From: Isoetes taiwanensis
Lineage: Eukaryota; Streptophyta; Lycopodiopsida; Isoetales; Isoetaceae
Assembly: GCA_021234155.1 (NCBI GenBank)
Contig: JAJEKV010000216.1
Location: forward strand, 496,001-560,000
Length of the DNA: 64,000 nt
Reading direction: 5' to 3'
Positions 44,964 through 56,460 of this stretch are shown piece by piece (position 1 is the first letter of the stretch; every line of letters begins with the position of its first letter). A program made the translations under genes and the position numbers. The notes under the pieces were generated by a model. The model was not told the origin of the DNA. It did no database searches and saw only the letters and a program-made list of their open reading frames with translations.

Positions 44964-46772
44964 GGGTCGTATGCTATATTAAAAGTAAGATACATTTATA
45001 ATATTTATTTATACATGAATTTAGTCCATGGTTACTAAATCATATGATATCTGCTTGGTGCAGAGTACATAATGGGTCCACGGTCACCCTTTATGTTTGA
45101 TCTGAGGGAAGGAACGTTTCTTTGAAGTTGGCGTAATTTTTTTTGTTGCGTAATAACATCTGTTGTTGAATATTATGGAGTTTTCTGGATGATTATGGAT
45201 ACCAAATGTTCAGAATATTTTAAGACATTCGGTATGGTTAAGCATGTGAAGATGCACGGTTCTATTTGACTTTAGTTGCCTTAAGATTTTAAGATTTATA
45301 AGTAGCATAATCTGCTAAATGTTGCAATGGACTGTCCGCCTACCTTTTGATTTAATATTGTAATAAGCTTCTGGATATGATGCTAAGACATCAGTTGCTA
45401 AATATTATGGAATGGAAGTACTAAGCCATGGTTCTTTTGTGATGCTTGATCTTGAGTTTTATGTTTAATCAGCTGAAAGTTGTAACTGGGTATATACCTA
45501 CTTTTGGATTTAATATTGGAAATTCTGGCTATAATAGACACCCGATGCAATTTGTATTTTATGGAATTAAAGGTCTCTGTTAATTATGGATACCGAAACT
45601 TGTGAATATTCTGAGGATTTCGGTTGCACTAAATAAAATGTTATGGTGGATAGCAACAAATTTTATGGTTGGTTCTTCTCAAAAAATGAAAAAACTGAAT
45701 ATGTTGTAATATGTTGTATCAGGTTGTTTCTCATGTTTATGGCATATACTGCTGTGATTACGAATTACTTATATCATTTCCAAGCTAAAGATCATATCAT
45801 GCTAATTACCCATACTGCCTAAGCATATGCATCGTTATACCACTTGTCCTACTTTCCATAATACATCTACACACCCAAACTTAAGCATTAGAATAACCTT
45901 TCCTGTAAGCTGCCACTATTAAACAACCATTACATGCATTTACTGCCGATGAAATACCAGCCTTCTAGATCATAAAAGCATAATTTTACACGTCCAAAAA
46001 TTAGCCTCCACCAATGGCCATAACCAACCTTTAAACGATCCCTATTATCCTAAGTTTACAGTCAGCAGAGAACACCCAAACAACATACAAAGCTAAGCAG
46101 AAACAACATAATTAAAAAACCTATAAGAACCTAAAGACAACAAGGCATAGGGCCATGCACCAACCCCAACAAAACCCACTGCGAGGAACTCATAAGCGAG
46201 ACAAAGACACAAACACCAAAAAAAGATCTTTGCATAGAGCCTTCCTGCACAAACAAAACGCCCACCACTAACCGTGAGCCTATGGAAACAAAGGAATAAA
46301 TGCACAAAGAGCCACAACATCCCCTAATGCACAAAAGAAACAATGAGAGGCCAATAAAGGACTCATTGCACTCATCCAACAACAAGATTAGACACAGACA
46401 CAAGCATCCAAATCACCATAAACTTTCTTAACATGTATTTACCAAAAGCCATCTATTTTCTGAACCATTATTCAAGCCTTGTGGAGCGTTACCTTATACA
46501 TTACCTTAGCATTTCTGTTGTAAGCTTATAGCCTTACCAGCAAGGAACCATGAGCCAAAAGGATGTCAACACAATTTATAGCATCCAACAATTCAATCAA
46601 AATGCTAAAATCCTGTATTTACACTTTGTAATACTCGTTCTCTCTAGAATACAATCAAGCAACAAAAACCACAAACAACCCAAGTTTATATCTTCCAACC
46701 ATTTGAATTCAAAGAATAATTTTTCCATTCTTCAATAATTCATTCCAGAATACAATCAAGCAAACTTTCTCT
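44964..46772. other. Intergenic, no supported gene
   Basis: AT-rich. A degenerate direct repeat (ttatggataccraa...gaatatt...) occurs at about 45195 and 45585. Minus-strand hydrophobic frames at 46093-46403 have no recognised motif. Confidence 0.45.
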
Positions 46773-47806
46773 TTACCACATAACAAACCTAACCTGAGTT
46801 CTTTCGCCTCCCATTTCTGAGACTTGTTTTTGCTCCTTAGGAAATGACACTGGCTTTTTTCCATACTTGGTTCTAGCAAGCTTGTTGAATGGCAAGTTAC
46901 CAGCAAGCTGCGCCTTGCTTTTCTTCCCAGGATGCCTTTCATATACTCCCCTTGGCATTGTAAATCATCTCTGCAACTCCCAATCGCAACTGGATAACTC
47001 CGATGATGCCCCATCCTTCGGCAAGTCCATATCTGTGTAACAAGAAGAAGAAATAACATAAAATGCAGGTTATGGCTCAAGGTCGCAATTAGAAGAACAG
47101 AGCTAATACCAAATCAAAAACAATAAAAACCAAATTGGGAATTGAACTCAACAAGTCCGCCACATTGGTTTTCCTTTTTTTTCTTTCAATTTATTGCTGA
47201 TTAACAACCTCAGACTATGAGGAGGAATACAATCTTTACATTTTATCGAAAAGTTCTCTCCTCAGAACCAACCTTCTTGTTGTCCTTAAAGAACTCAAAA
47301 CTCGACATGCCCCATGTAGAGATTCTAACAACTTTCTACATTCCATGAGCGCCCATTCCTCTTCAACATCTAGAATATGTGCATCGCTCTCTCCAATGTT
47401 TATAACCCCGGTTGGATCGTGGGTGTCCTTAAACAATGTTCCTCCACTGGTTTCAAGACCAAATTCCTTTGTAACAAACATGTTTCTTCCTGCACAAAGA
47501 AATTGCAAGATAAAGTCCGCTTTGGTATCCTGTACCTTCAACACGATAAGAAGAAAGAAGAAAAAAATCATTGCAAGCTTCTAAAAGATGCAATTATAAA
47601 GATGAAATAGAAGAGTATCTAAATACAAGGTCGCTTTTATGTCGATGGAGCATTCCGTAAAAGCTGCCCACTTGTTTCATGAAGCTTCGTTTTCCAGTCA
47701 CCAAAAAAACATTGTCAAGCAATTGATCACTAAGGTCACGGAAAATATATGTTTGAGGGGCAGTTCTCAAGATCTCAGATGTCTCTAAAAAGAAATGCAA
47801 ATGCAT
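46773..47806 (-). other. Unrecognised multi-exon gene candidate
   Basis: Three protein-like stretches lie in order on the minus strand: 47806-47594 (SDQLLDNVFLVTGKRSFMKQ), 47571-47236 (FVTKEFGLETSGGTLFKDTH, then GVINIGESDAHILDVEEEWA, ending at a stop) and 46958-46773 (MPRGVYERHPGKKSKAQLAG). The second has AG/GT-like borders near 47535 and 47490, so splicing is plausible, and its composition is that of a real, soluble, acidic protein. The third is basic and would be a separate or later exon. I do not recognise any of these families. Expression cannot be judged. Confidence 0.45.
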
Positions 47807-48988
47807 TTATTGGCGGGGAAGACCTTTTACTCCACATCTAACTCCACCCCCTCTCTGTTAGCATTCTTCCAATTTCCTTTGCCAAGAAATAGCGATATAA
47901 GCGCCAATGTTTGCATATCATCAAAAGTTCTTGACAGACCGGTGAGCTTTGGAGCTTCTAATAAGTGACTTTACCTATCGCTTATACCTTGAATAATGAT
48001 ATGTATGAAACCAAATACCATTATTCCTAAGAATTGGCATAGACAAAGGGAATAACAACCACCAATATGAAAATGATGAACCTCCAATATCTTTGGTTAT
48101 GCTTTGAGCCGGAACCTTATCCTTAAAATCGAGGAGCAAATACAATTAGCATCCAACTTAGGGAATCCCGAATTTCTTCCTCAAAACGTGTCAACCGGAC
48201 GATAAGCATGTGCAACTAGAATCTCATCCACAAATTTACCTCCTTGACTAATTACAAAGCCGAAAGCACTTGTGCTTTCCAATGTGAAGATAAATCATCT
48301 AGCTTTTTTCGCTTGATGTAATGGTGGCGATTGGCGGGGTTTCATTGTCACCCGGGATCCTAGAGAGACGTGCATGTCAATCCAATTGCCATCTTCATCC
48401 TTTTTTATTCCTCAAAACAACCTTCTTGACTTCATATCGATGCCTAGCCATGGCCCGCATTAAAAAACAAAACCCAAAATTTTATAACCTCCAACATAGA
48501 ACATGAACCCGTCAGTCCAGACAAAATGAAATCAAGACGATATACCTTTGTTTAAATACCACAAGATGGGCTAGAATGCAGAGGGACAATATGGCGCTTC
48601 AATGTAGAAGAGGTCACGAGGTTCGATTGAGGAATTTTCCAAAAAGGGAGGCGGGTTTGGTTGAATTTTTTGCTTGACGGGTTTGTATTCAAAGTTTTTT
48701 TTTTTTTAACCCTCAAAATTTTGAATTTCGATATGGGTTACACTTAGAAGGTTTTTTCGGTGGGTTTGCTAATTTTGAAAGCACATTAATTCTTTTGGTC
48801 ATTAATGCTCTCATTAATGCCTTTGTCATTATTGCTTGATGAGAGTGCAAGTAGGATGCCAACTAGAATCTATTGCCACGTAATACTGGGATTAACGCAA
48901 ATGAGCTTCTCTCCTGCCGCGGGTTTTTGGCTGACGTGGTTTTTTTTTTTCTCGAAATGGGACATTGTGTGATCTCATCCGGCCTCTA
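47807..48988. other. Intergenic, nothing clear
   Basis: A minus-strand stretch at about 48240-48180 (KFVDEILVAHAYRPVDT) looks coding-like and may belong to the gene candidate at 46773-47806. A T-run at about 48697-48709 and another at 48940-48950 are present. Confidence 0.35.
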
Positions 48989-49062
48989 ATGGCTATCGAT
49001 CTGGGGGTGTCCCCATCGAAGCTCAAAACCCATTGACGGTCGTTGGGTGAAATAAATAAACA
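48989..49062 (+). repeat. SINE-like repeat, copy 4 (5'-truncated)
   Basis: The sequence ggctatcgatctgggggtgt, then ccccatcgaagctcaaaacc and cattgacggtcgttgggtga, with an A-rich tail, matches copy 2 at 31990-32066. It follows a T10 run. Confidence 0.65.
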
Positions 49063-51279
49063 TAAAGAATAAAAGCCGATGGGGATGAAAGTAGGCTAGT
49101 GGGGATCCATGGTAATTAAAAGCAATACCTCTTTATCCCATGGGCACTAAAACACAAGGCAATAACACGGTGTTCAATTCGTGGTGTTTTTTTCTATTGA
49201 TTTAGTTAAAGTCTAGTTATTGCATTTAACGATGGTAATATTTAAAATGTCTGTTTGCTATCAGATAAGGAATGAATGTCTATTTGTTGTCAAATAAAGA
49301 AGGGTGCCTACTGATGAAGTCCCAACTTTATAGAGTTGAAACTAAGAAAATGATTTATCCCATGGGCATCAAAACATAAGGCAAAAACATGGATTCAATT
49401 CATGTTTTATCTATTGATGTAGTTAAAGTCTATTTATTTTATTCAATCGTGGCAATATTTAGAATGTCTATTTGCTATCAGATAAAGAAGGAGTATCTAT
49501 TTATTTATCAGATAAGCCGCCGCGATAAATTTCTTGTAAGATTAATAAAAAGCAGGAAGTTTTTTGTTAGAAGTATTATGCAGGTCAGGTATAAAAATTG
49601 CATTTAGGGCTAAATGAAGAAGTTATAAGAGCAGTGGATTTCCTTACTTTGAGAGGCCTTCCCAAACTTCTAGCTTTTGTATAAACTAATGATCAAAGAT
49701 CAGTTATGCCATTGTCTTAGCTTCCTCGTCCATTTTGTAGGTCAATTTAAAGATGAAACACTAATTTAGGACAAGCTTATGTAGTCTATTCTATTTTATT
49801 CTATTGTTCAACATGTCACAAGTACTTCGTTACGTAAGTCTGTTGGGTCGGCTAAAAATTTATTTCATTCTTTCTCTACTTTGGATATATAGTGGGCTTT
49901 AACACCATTGTAATTTGTCAATAAATATTCTTTGTTTACATAGTTGCTACGTCGATTTTGTTGCACTAGCACTACAAGACAACTTCGACATAGCTATTTT
50001 GTGCTTTGACTTTCTTCGAAGGTATTTTACCTCCACTTATCACATTGTCATAACAGAAAGAAACTAGTTTCAGTTAACATGTAGTCATCAGAACTAAAGT
50101 ATCAATCACATTTTGTAAATAACTTAAGGTCTCTCATGATCTACAATTTCCTATTTTTGCTCTTTTACAATGCCTTCTTTTATTCTGTCCTCATCTCATA
50201 TGCTTCAAAATTTTTCATTCTTTGAGATCCAAGATAATGAAATCCATGTCTACGTACTTGTTTGCTAGAAAACTATTGCTCAAAGGACGCCAACAAGCGA
50301 AGCTTGCTCATCAAATGTATACGCTATCACTGCAGATATCGTAGATGCATTTGCAACTTAAAAGGATTGGCATTGCAGCTGAAAGAGATGAAGCAAAACG
50401 AGCACATAAGTTTTTCATATCAGGTGTCTGGTTGTTGATTAACAATTATAGGCCTACTCATATTAGCCGTGCACTACATCATGCTGAATGTGAGAAGCTT
50501 ATACAAATTACTACAAGTACTGAAATTTTCTTCATCTCTAGATATGAAATTGTTCTGCATTAGATGTTGCTCAAAACTCATACATAGAAGCTCTATCGCA
50601 TGGTTCCAATGTAAATGCTATAAGTACATCCATCACAACAAGTAATATAAACATTCGACATTAGTCCTCCTCTCCAAATAGCCAACGGCCTGTGACTGCT
50701 TAATACTTACAAGACTTTTCTTTACGCCAAAGAAAAGGAACTTGTTTAAGCGAACGAAGGCATTGTTCCTATCGGGAAATAGTGGTAATTTGTAATTCTA
50801 ATGATGTGATATGGAGGATGGTTCAAATATCTTGGTCACATTGCTAAGTGTCCCTTCAAGTGAGATGCCCACCCAACTTGGCGATTCTTATTAAGGTGTG
50901 ACTATTAATTTCTAGCAGCTAGAGACAAAAGTTGTGGCAAAGTCAATACATAGTTTTTATCTTACCCTTCTGGGGCGGGGGTTTTTAATCCCTGGTGAAA
51001 GTAATGTCTGCTGCCTCTCTTTTCAGACTTGGGTCCCATAGGCCAGTTCTATTCCGTGGATGATAAAATCATATTCTATTCTATTCTATTCTTATAAATA
51101 CTTGTATTGGGAGATGCTCTTTTATGTTAATGGCGAGCTTCAAGATTTTATGTGCACGAGGCCAATAATCAAATATGAGTGTCAAGTGAGATTCATAGCC
51201 ATATGGAAGCAATATTATACGATGGCGTACCAATATTTAATATTTGGTATTGGCACAATTAAAATTTTTGAAAGGGGAG
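49063..51279. other. Intergenic, AT-rich; no supported gene
   Basis: Short frames at 49389-49607 and 50345-50563 are not recognised. A locally duplicated stretch (taaagtctakttattkyattyaayrrtgg, at about 49207 and 49424) and a segment repeated at 53228 are noted separately. Confidence 0.45.
49575..49695. repeat. Direct repeat flanking the TPD1-like gene, left copy
   Basis: aattgcatttagggctaaat then gaagaagttataagagcagt and tccttactttgagagg match 53245-53345 with about 85% identity and small indels. Confidence 0.7.
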
Positions 51280-51286
51280 TATAAAT
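51280..51286 (+). promoter_or_regulatory. Probable TATA box of the TPD1-like gene
   Basis: TATAAAT lies 114 bases upstream of the start codon at 51400, within the usual plant range for a core promoter followed by a short 5' UTR. Confidence 0.5.
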
Positions 51287-51399
51287 GTCGTTCAACATTA
51301 ATTGACGATGCTAGATACGAAATTGACAAAAACCATACGAAATGCAAAACAAGTGCACTACAAAAATGCCATTGATGATTCGGTTTTGAAAGGGAAAAA

Positions 51400-51900
51400 A
51401 TGGCGCTCAGATTCGTCGTTGCTTTACTCATCCTAGCAAAAACGGCACAAGGTATATTTCATTTCTTCGATTAAACACGGTTTCTGAAGAACACATGCTA
51501 AATCAAATCAATTAAACACACTCTTTTGTTTGAAGAGAATGCTTGCTTATTAAATCTCATAATGGGCGATCATTTTTCCTTTGCAGGATGCAACAGGGAC
51601 GACTATTTGACAATAAAACAGACTCCAATTCCAAGGCCTCCGCCGCTCAAGGGAGGGATACAAGTGAGCATAAGCAGCAATTGCGACTGCACAATCCGGG
51701 ACAATTTTATAGCTTGCAATAGCAAAGATATATACACTGTTTCCGGCGTCAATCCTGAGCATATAATGTGGATCCAACCGGGCGTTTGCCAGCTGAACGA
51801 CGGCCTCCCTCTGCCTCCCCGTTTTAGCATTCAATTCCATCTTCAGGTTCCCGATCCTCAATTGGGCTTTACATTTTTCAGACAGATCTACTGTTCTTGA
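51400..51900 (+). CDS. TPD1-like secreted cysteine-rich protein (two exons)
   Basis: Coding exons are 51400-51451 and 51587-51900; the intron (51452-51586) has GT...AG borders and a TTTCCTTTGCAG acceptor, in phase 1. The 121-residue product starts with a signal peptide (MALRFVVALLILAKTAQG). The mature part shows the TPD1 (TAPETUM DETERMINANT 1) family plan: C19 at its start, NCDC (50, 52), FIAC (61), PGVCQLNDGLPLP (85; family C.VN.G.PL) and a final C120, giving six cysteines as in the family. TPD1 proteins are apoplastic ligands of the EMS1/EXS receptor kinase in anther cell fate. The start was chosen because it gives the signal peptide after a TATA box. No defect is seen. Confidence 0.88.
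51452..51586 (+). other. Intron of the TPD1-like gene
   Basis: 135 bp, starting GTATATTTC and ending TTTGCAG. It separates the signal-peptide exon from the exon with all the cysteines, and joins G|GA to restore a Gly codon. Confidence 0.85.
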
Positions 51901-53747
51901 CTGTTTTTTCCACACGATTTTTATCATGTCTCAAAAGCATTTCGTTCAATATATCGTTGTTTTAAAAACTTAAATACAGGCCTCTCCAAGTGTTGAAAAC
52001 ATGTATTGTGTGCCAGTGTTTCAGAATATGTGGCGTTTCAGGTTGACCTTAAATTAGGATATATCCCACAAGCACATAAGTATAAGAATACAAAGGAAAG
52101 GATTAATTATAAAGATGGAAGAGTGTGCACTCAAAAAATACTTACTTGGGCGGGGTTAATCCGTGATCAATAAGGCCAATGCCCTAGAGCAGTTTATGCC
52201 ACTGCACCAGGCATGTAGTGTTTTAGCATCTTCCTAAAGGAGAATGCACTTCATGAGTCCATTTAAAAATTTTTGAAATAATTATTTCAAGGATTATGCA
52301 TCGAATAGGAGCTGTAATTCATTTCAAAAAGCAGCTATTTGGTACTTATAAGAACAATTCCTTTACTGGTTTCAAGCATTGCTGGTTTTAGGCCTGTCAG
52401 AGTTCTTTGTTTGAGAAAATTACTATCATATTTGACACATGTAATCAGCAACATAGTAACTTTCTTTGTGAGCAATTTGCCAGAGCATTTAAAATCTTTG
52501 AGGATCCTCATTGCTGTTCTAATATAAGAAGTCATGTTCTATGCAGTTCATGTAATAGTAAGAACGAAAATCTGCACATAACCCCATCCAATCAATGCAG
52601 GGAATTTCGGGGCCATAGAAAGGATATGTATGAAACAGAGTCTAAAAAAAACAAACAAGACTGGGAAAATTAAGTATCAAGTCCTTGAAATGCGTGTTTG
52701 TTACCACATACATTTCTGGTCTGGAAATGTCTTGGGTTTAGCCTGTCAATGCATACTCCCCATGGTACAGCCCAGTCCTTTATATGTAGCTCTTAAAACC
52801 CTTGAGAGTTTTGGCAGTGAATCCAAATTGTGTATGCAGCCATTCTTGGGCAAAGCGGAAATATACGACCTCTGTAATTGCAGATGTAAATAAGCCTTAG
52901 TTGGCCATGCTCTGTTCATGTTCATTCTTGCATCTGTCTTACATGTCACACAACACAAACTCGTGTAACGCTTTATAAGATTAAATCAGCAAAGGCATGG
53001 TTCGCATGCTCTGGGCCTTAAGTAAAAGGCAGGATGTTTTTACATTAGAAGTAAAGGTTAATATAGTGTTCCTGAATATGGTTTCAGTTTATGGTTCATA
53101 AGAATTAGGCACGAGCTATATGCTACTAAAGGCAAGGAATCCATTTTGAGCTTCATTGCATAACTTGATGCTAACTGATCAGATGACATTAAAGTATTTC
53201 GACTACTTCATTTTCATTTTTAGCCTTTATGCAAATTAGCAATAAAAACTGCATTTAGGGACAAATGAAGAAGTTATTAGAGCAGGAATTTCCTTGCTTT
53301 GAGAGGATTTTGTGTTCCCAAACATCTGACTTTTGCATAAACCAGTGATTAGGAAAGTCCATGCATATATACTTAGAAACTTCAAAAATTCAACGAGACA
53401 TATCCAAACCTTGCAAAACGGAACTGCATTTTACAGATGAAGCAATTTATGCATACCTTTGAAAGGGCCGGCAATCAAGAGTGGATCAAAGAATTAAAAA
53501 GGAGTTGAAAATCGCCGTCTTCGTCATCATCAATATCGCAACAGAGTAAGCAAAGCAGCAAAAAACCGATCTCTGCTGCAACCTTAACGTCCTTGGCCTC
53601 AGCATTTAGCTGTAGGGTTTAATCTCAGCCGTTGATCTCTAGATGTTATGTCCAGTAACATTATGTGGCCCAATCGGTTATGACCATAACAAAGATGTTA
53701 TGGCCATAACATTTCCTCTGCTGCCGCTGGTGATTCTCATTCTTTTG
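51901..53747. other. Downstream region, no supported gene
   Basis: Plus-strand frames at 52407-52893 are Cys-containing but unrecognised. The direct repeat at 53228-53350 lies here. At 53678-53705 a small hairpin (ccataacaaagatgttatgg) occurs. Confidence 0.4.
53228..53350. repeat. Direct repeat flanking the TPD1-like gene, right copy
   Basis: It matches 49575-49695: aactgcatttagggacaaat, then gaagaagttattagagcagg and tccttgctttgagagg. The copies are about 3.65 kb apart with the TPD1-like gene between them. Confidence 0.7.
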
Positions 53748-54090
53748 GGCCCTCCGCCATAGCCAAGCAACAAATCCGTCGCCATAGCCAAGCAAAAATC
53801 AACAAATCCGTCGCCATAGCAAAAATCTGTCGCTGTGTTTCTTTGGCAAAAATCCGTCGCTGTGTTAACAAATCCGTCGCTGTGTTTCTTTGGCAAAAAG
53901 AAATCCGTCGCTGTGTGATTTTCTTTCTTTTAGGCCCTCCGCCATAGCCAAGCAACAAATCCGTCGCCATAGCCAAGCAAAAATCAACAAATCCGTCGCC
54001 ATAGCAAAAATCTGTCGCTGTGTTTCTTTGGCAAAAATCCGTCGCTGTGTTAACAAATCTGTCGCTGTGTTTCTTTGTTTAAATCCGGCT
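53748..54090. repeat. 185-bp tandem duplication with AAATCCGTCGC sub-repeats
   Basis: ggccctccgccatagccaag begins at 53748 and again at 53933. The first unit is complete (185 bp) and the second about 150 bp, with only one or two differences, so the duplication is recent. Within each unit the motif aaatccgtcgc (or its variants aaatctgtcgct) recurs about six times. Long open frames across it on both strands come from the repeat. Confidence 0.93.
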
Positions 54091-54400
54091 CTATATCTGG
54101 GAGCTCTGTTCAAATATTTGTTTAAACGGAGCTATATCTGGGAGCTCTGTTTAAATCCGGCTCCTTGCTCGTCGCTGCACCACCTGTTCCGATTTGAAAA
54201 CAAAGAAAACAGTCTTGGCTCCTTGCTCGTCGCTGCTCCTTGCTTGAAAACAGAGAAAACAGAGACTTACAATGCGGGCTTACTTGAAAACAGAGAAAAC
54301 AGAGACTTACTTGTTTATTTTTCTTGCCGGAATGCAATGCGGGCTGCCAAGCTTGGCTATGGCGGCTCTGCCAAATGCCTCGGCCAAGGACGTTAAGGCC
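54091..54400. repeat. Further short tandem repeats
   Basis: tatctgggagctctgttyaa occurs at about 54095 and 54130; ggctccttgctcgtcgctgc at about 54159 and 54219; and cttgaaaacagagaaaacag with agacttac at about 54244 and 54283. The region is built of small direct repeats and borders the 54401 foldback. Confidence 0.8.
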
Positions 54401-54561
54401 GATAACGTCCTCCCCTCGGAGTTATGGGCCATGAAAATGGCCTCGTGGCCATGTGGCCAGGAAATTCCTCGGCCGTACTGCCGTACGGCCTCGGAATTTC
54501 CTGGCCACATGGCCACTCGGCCATTTTCCTGGCCCATAACTCCTCGGGAGAGGACGTTATC
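54401..54561. repeat. 161-bp foldback (inverted repeat) with a 4-base loop
   Basis: The left arm 54401-54478 (gataacgtcctcccctcgga ... ggccgtac) pairs with the right arm 54483-54561 (gtacggcctcggaatttcct ... gaggacgttatc). The loop is tgcc. The few unpaired places fall on CTCGG in both arms, where the two strands face each other as C-G, T.G, C.C, G.T, G-C. An additional GGACGTTA lies just outside at 54388-54395. Confidence 0.92.
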
Positions 54562-54781
54562 TACCCCATCACAATCGGAACCACAATTGGAAATTCCAGA
54601 GCCATCAAACCGGAAAATGAAACATATTTTAATGTTAGCGCACAAGCTCGAACAGCTGCCGCCATTGACATCTTCTTCTTCTTCTTTAAACGCAACTTTT
54701 GCTCCATTGAAGAAAATTAGCCTTTAAGTTAAGATTAAATTAAATTTTTTAACTGCCCAGTTAAATTAATGAGAGATCTTT

Positions 54782-55089
54782 ATGTTCACACCAAGCTTAA
54801 GTTAACTTTCCGTTAAGACTTTAACTTAACGGAAACTAGTTAAATCTTTTCGCACCAAAAAAAGTTATGTTATTTTTCTTAACTTAACGGCAAACAAAAA
54901 AAATGGTTCCCACATGCTATAGTTAAGTTAGCGCTAACCTAAGGCTAACGGCAATTCCTTCGCATTTCTTTCGTTAAGTTAGTACTAACTTAATGTTAAC
55001 AGCAAATGCTTCGCACATGCCTCCGTTAAGTTATCTTTTCTTAACTTATCTTTGGTTAACCACGAGAAATTTATTACGATGTGAACATT
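54782..55089. repeat. Array of TTAAG hairpins, element-like, copy A
   Basis: The ends atgttcaca (54782) and tgtgaacat (55080-55088) are inverted repeats. Between them CCGTTAAG...CTTAACGG type palindromes recur (at about 54809-54832, 54878-54890, 54922-54951, 54972-55000 and 55023-55050), separated by GCAAA...TTCGCA spacers of about 20-30 bases. No coding frame is present. It fits a MITE-like element with subterminal repeats. Confidence 0.7.
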
Positions 55090-55865
55090 GCTTTGGTTTT
55101 AAACTTGTGTCGCTATTAATGCCCCGTGGAATGCATGCTTAATAAAGGATTTGTGTTAGTTCAAAGAGGTCATGTTTAACATTTGTGTCAGCTCCATTTT
55201 TCAAGGAGGTCATGTTTAACATTTGACTAGCTCCATTTTGCCTAGATGCAAAGAAACTGAAACATGATATCCAATTTGAATGATTGTTTGCATAAGCATT
55301 GTTTTATTGCATATTCTGCTATCAATTATTAAAATAAATTGATGTCTGGCAGGAGCCGAATGTTTTTCCAATTATTCAAACAACAATACAAGTTAAGGGA
55401 CCTTTGATATCTATTGCATTTTGATTGCACAACCCTCTAGAGATGAGAGGAAAACTAGACCCATTACGCACTAGGATTTGATGATTCATCCGATCGCTAT
55501 GCATTGCCGTGGGGAACATATTTTTTTTTTGATACAAACAAGTAAGAACCCAACAATGTAAGCGTGATCTAGTGTAGTCTATCTTGAAACATTTAGTGCA
55601 TTTCAGATGGTAGCAGCTTAGAAAGTATACTTCTAGTTATCAAAAGCAAATGGGTATACTTAATGTTCAGCAGCTGCTTTTATGCCATAAACTTCACCCA
55701 TAGAAATAAGATAAGAGATGCTCTCATGAATCTATAAGATTCATTTTGCTACATGTGGAAAGTAGAGAAACAAATGTGATGTCATCTGGTTGAATGAAAA
55801 GTTTAATATCCATACCATCTTTCATGCAACGGGAGTGCACTAATCTACCACATTCTAAAGCTCCT
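55090..55865. other. Intergenic, nothing clear
   Basis: A short duplicated phrase (aaggaggtcatgtttaacatttg and its near copy) lies at about 55166-55225. No gene is supported. Confidence 0.45.
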
Positions 55866-56460
55866 CTATTGGATGCAGAGACCTAATCTACTACATGTCA
55901 CACTGTCTGCTTTTAAACCAAGTTTTTCCATTCGATTAAATAAATTGAGTCCTTTCTTCTCATCTTTATGAAGAAAGTATTCTAAAATCATTACAAACGT
56001 CTTACTTGAGAACCTACTTGACATCTTACTCGAGAATAAGCATGGAGAATTCTTAAGAACATACACCGCACAAGCCCTCAAGTGATGTTGCCGCATTTCT
56101 TACAATAGTTCAAACATCTCTTGAATGTTTTCTTATTCTGCATAAGCTGAAACCATAACAGTTCAGGACACCACATTCTTCAGTTGCATTTTGTCAAATA
56201 CTTTGCGAGCTTTATCAGTTCTCCCACGTTTGGAACACATGGTAATCGCATGTTGCTTACAAAAATATTTGACTGTAGTCCAGCTTGCTTCAAGTGGAGG
56301 TAAACCCACTCACCATATTTTATATTTTTCAGACAAGCAGAAGCATACAAAACGCTCACAAATGTAATGTTATTTGGTTCTTAGTTTTGAAACTGCATTT
56401 CACTAAGCTAGTTCAGAGCTCCAATGGCATTGTCCATATGGGCAAAACCTGATATCATTG
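55866..56460 (-). pseudogene. PPR protein pseudogene fragment
   Basis: The minus strand reads TRFSQMVMISGFAH-like remnants, then NVVS and TVMVSAYAE-type pieces around 56150, RGRTDKARKVFDKMQL around 56200, and NLFNRMEKLGLKADSVTCSR at about 55920. Each piece fits a PPR repeat. Several stops and shifts occur. It lies between two hairpin-array repeats (54782 and 57848). Confidence 0.7.

Noticed and set aside
53678-54396. Long frames on both strands across the 185-bp repeats
   Set aside because: Openness on both strands is a by-product of the tandem repeats; no start context, motif or splice sites.
54272-54727. A 151-codon plus-strand frame over the foldback
   Set aside because: It runs through both arms of the inverted repeat, so composition rather than coding selection explains it.
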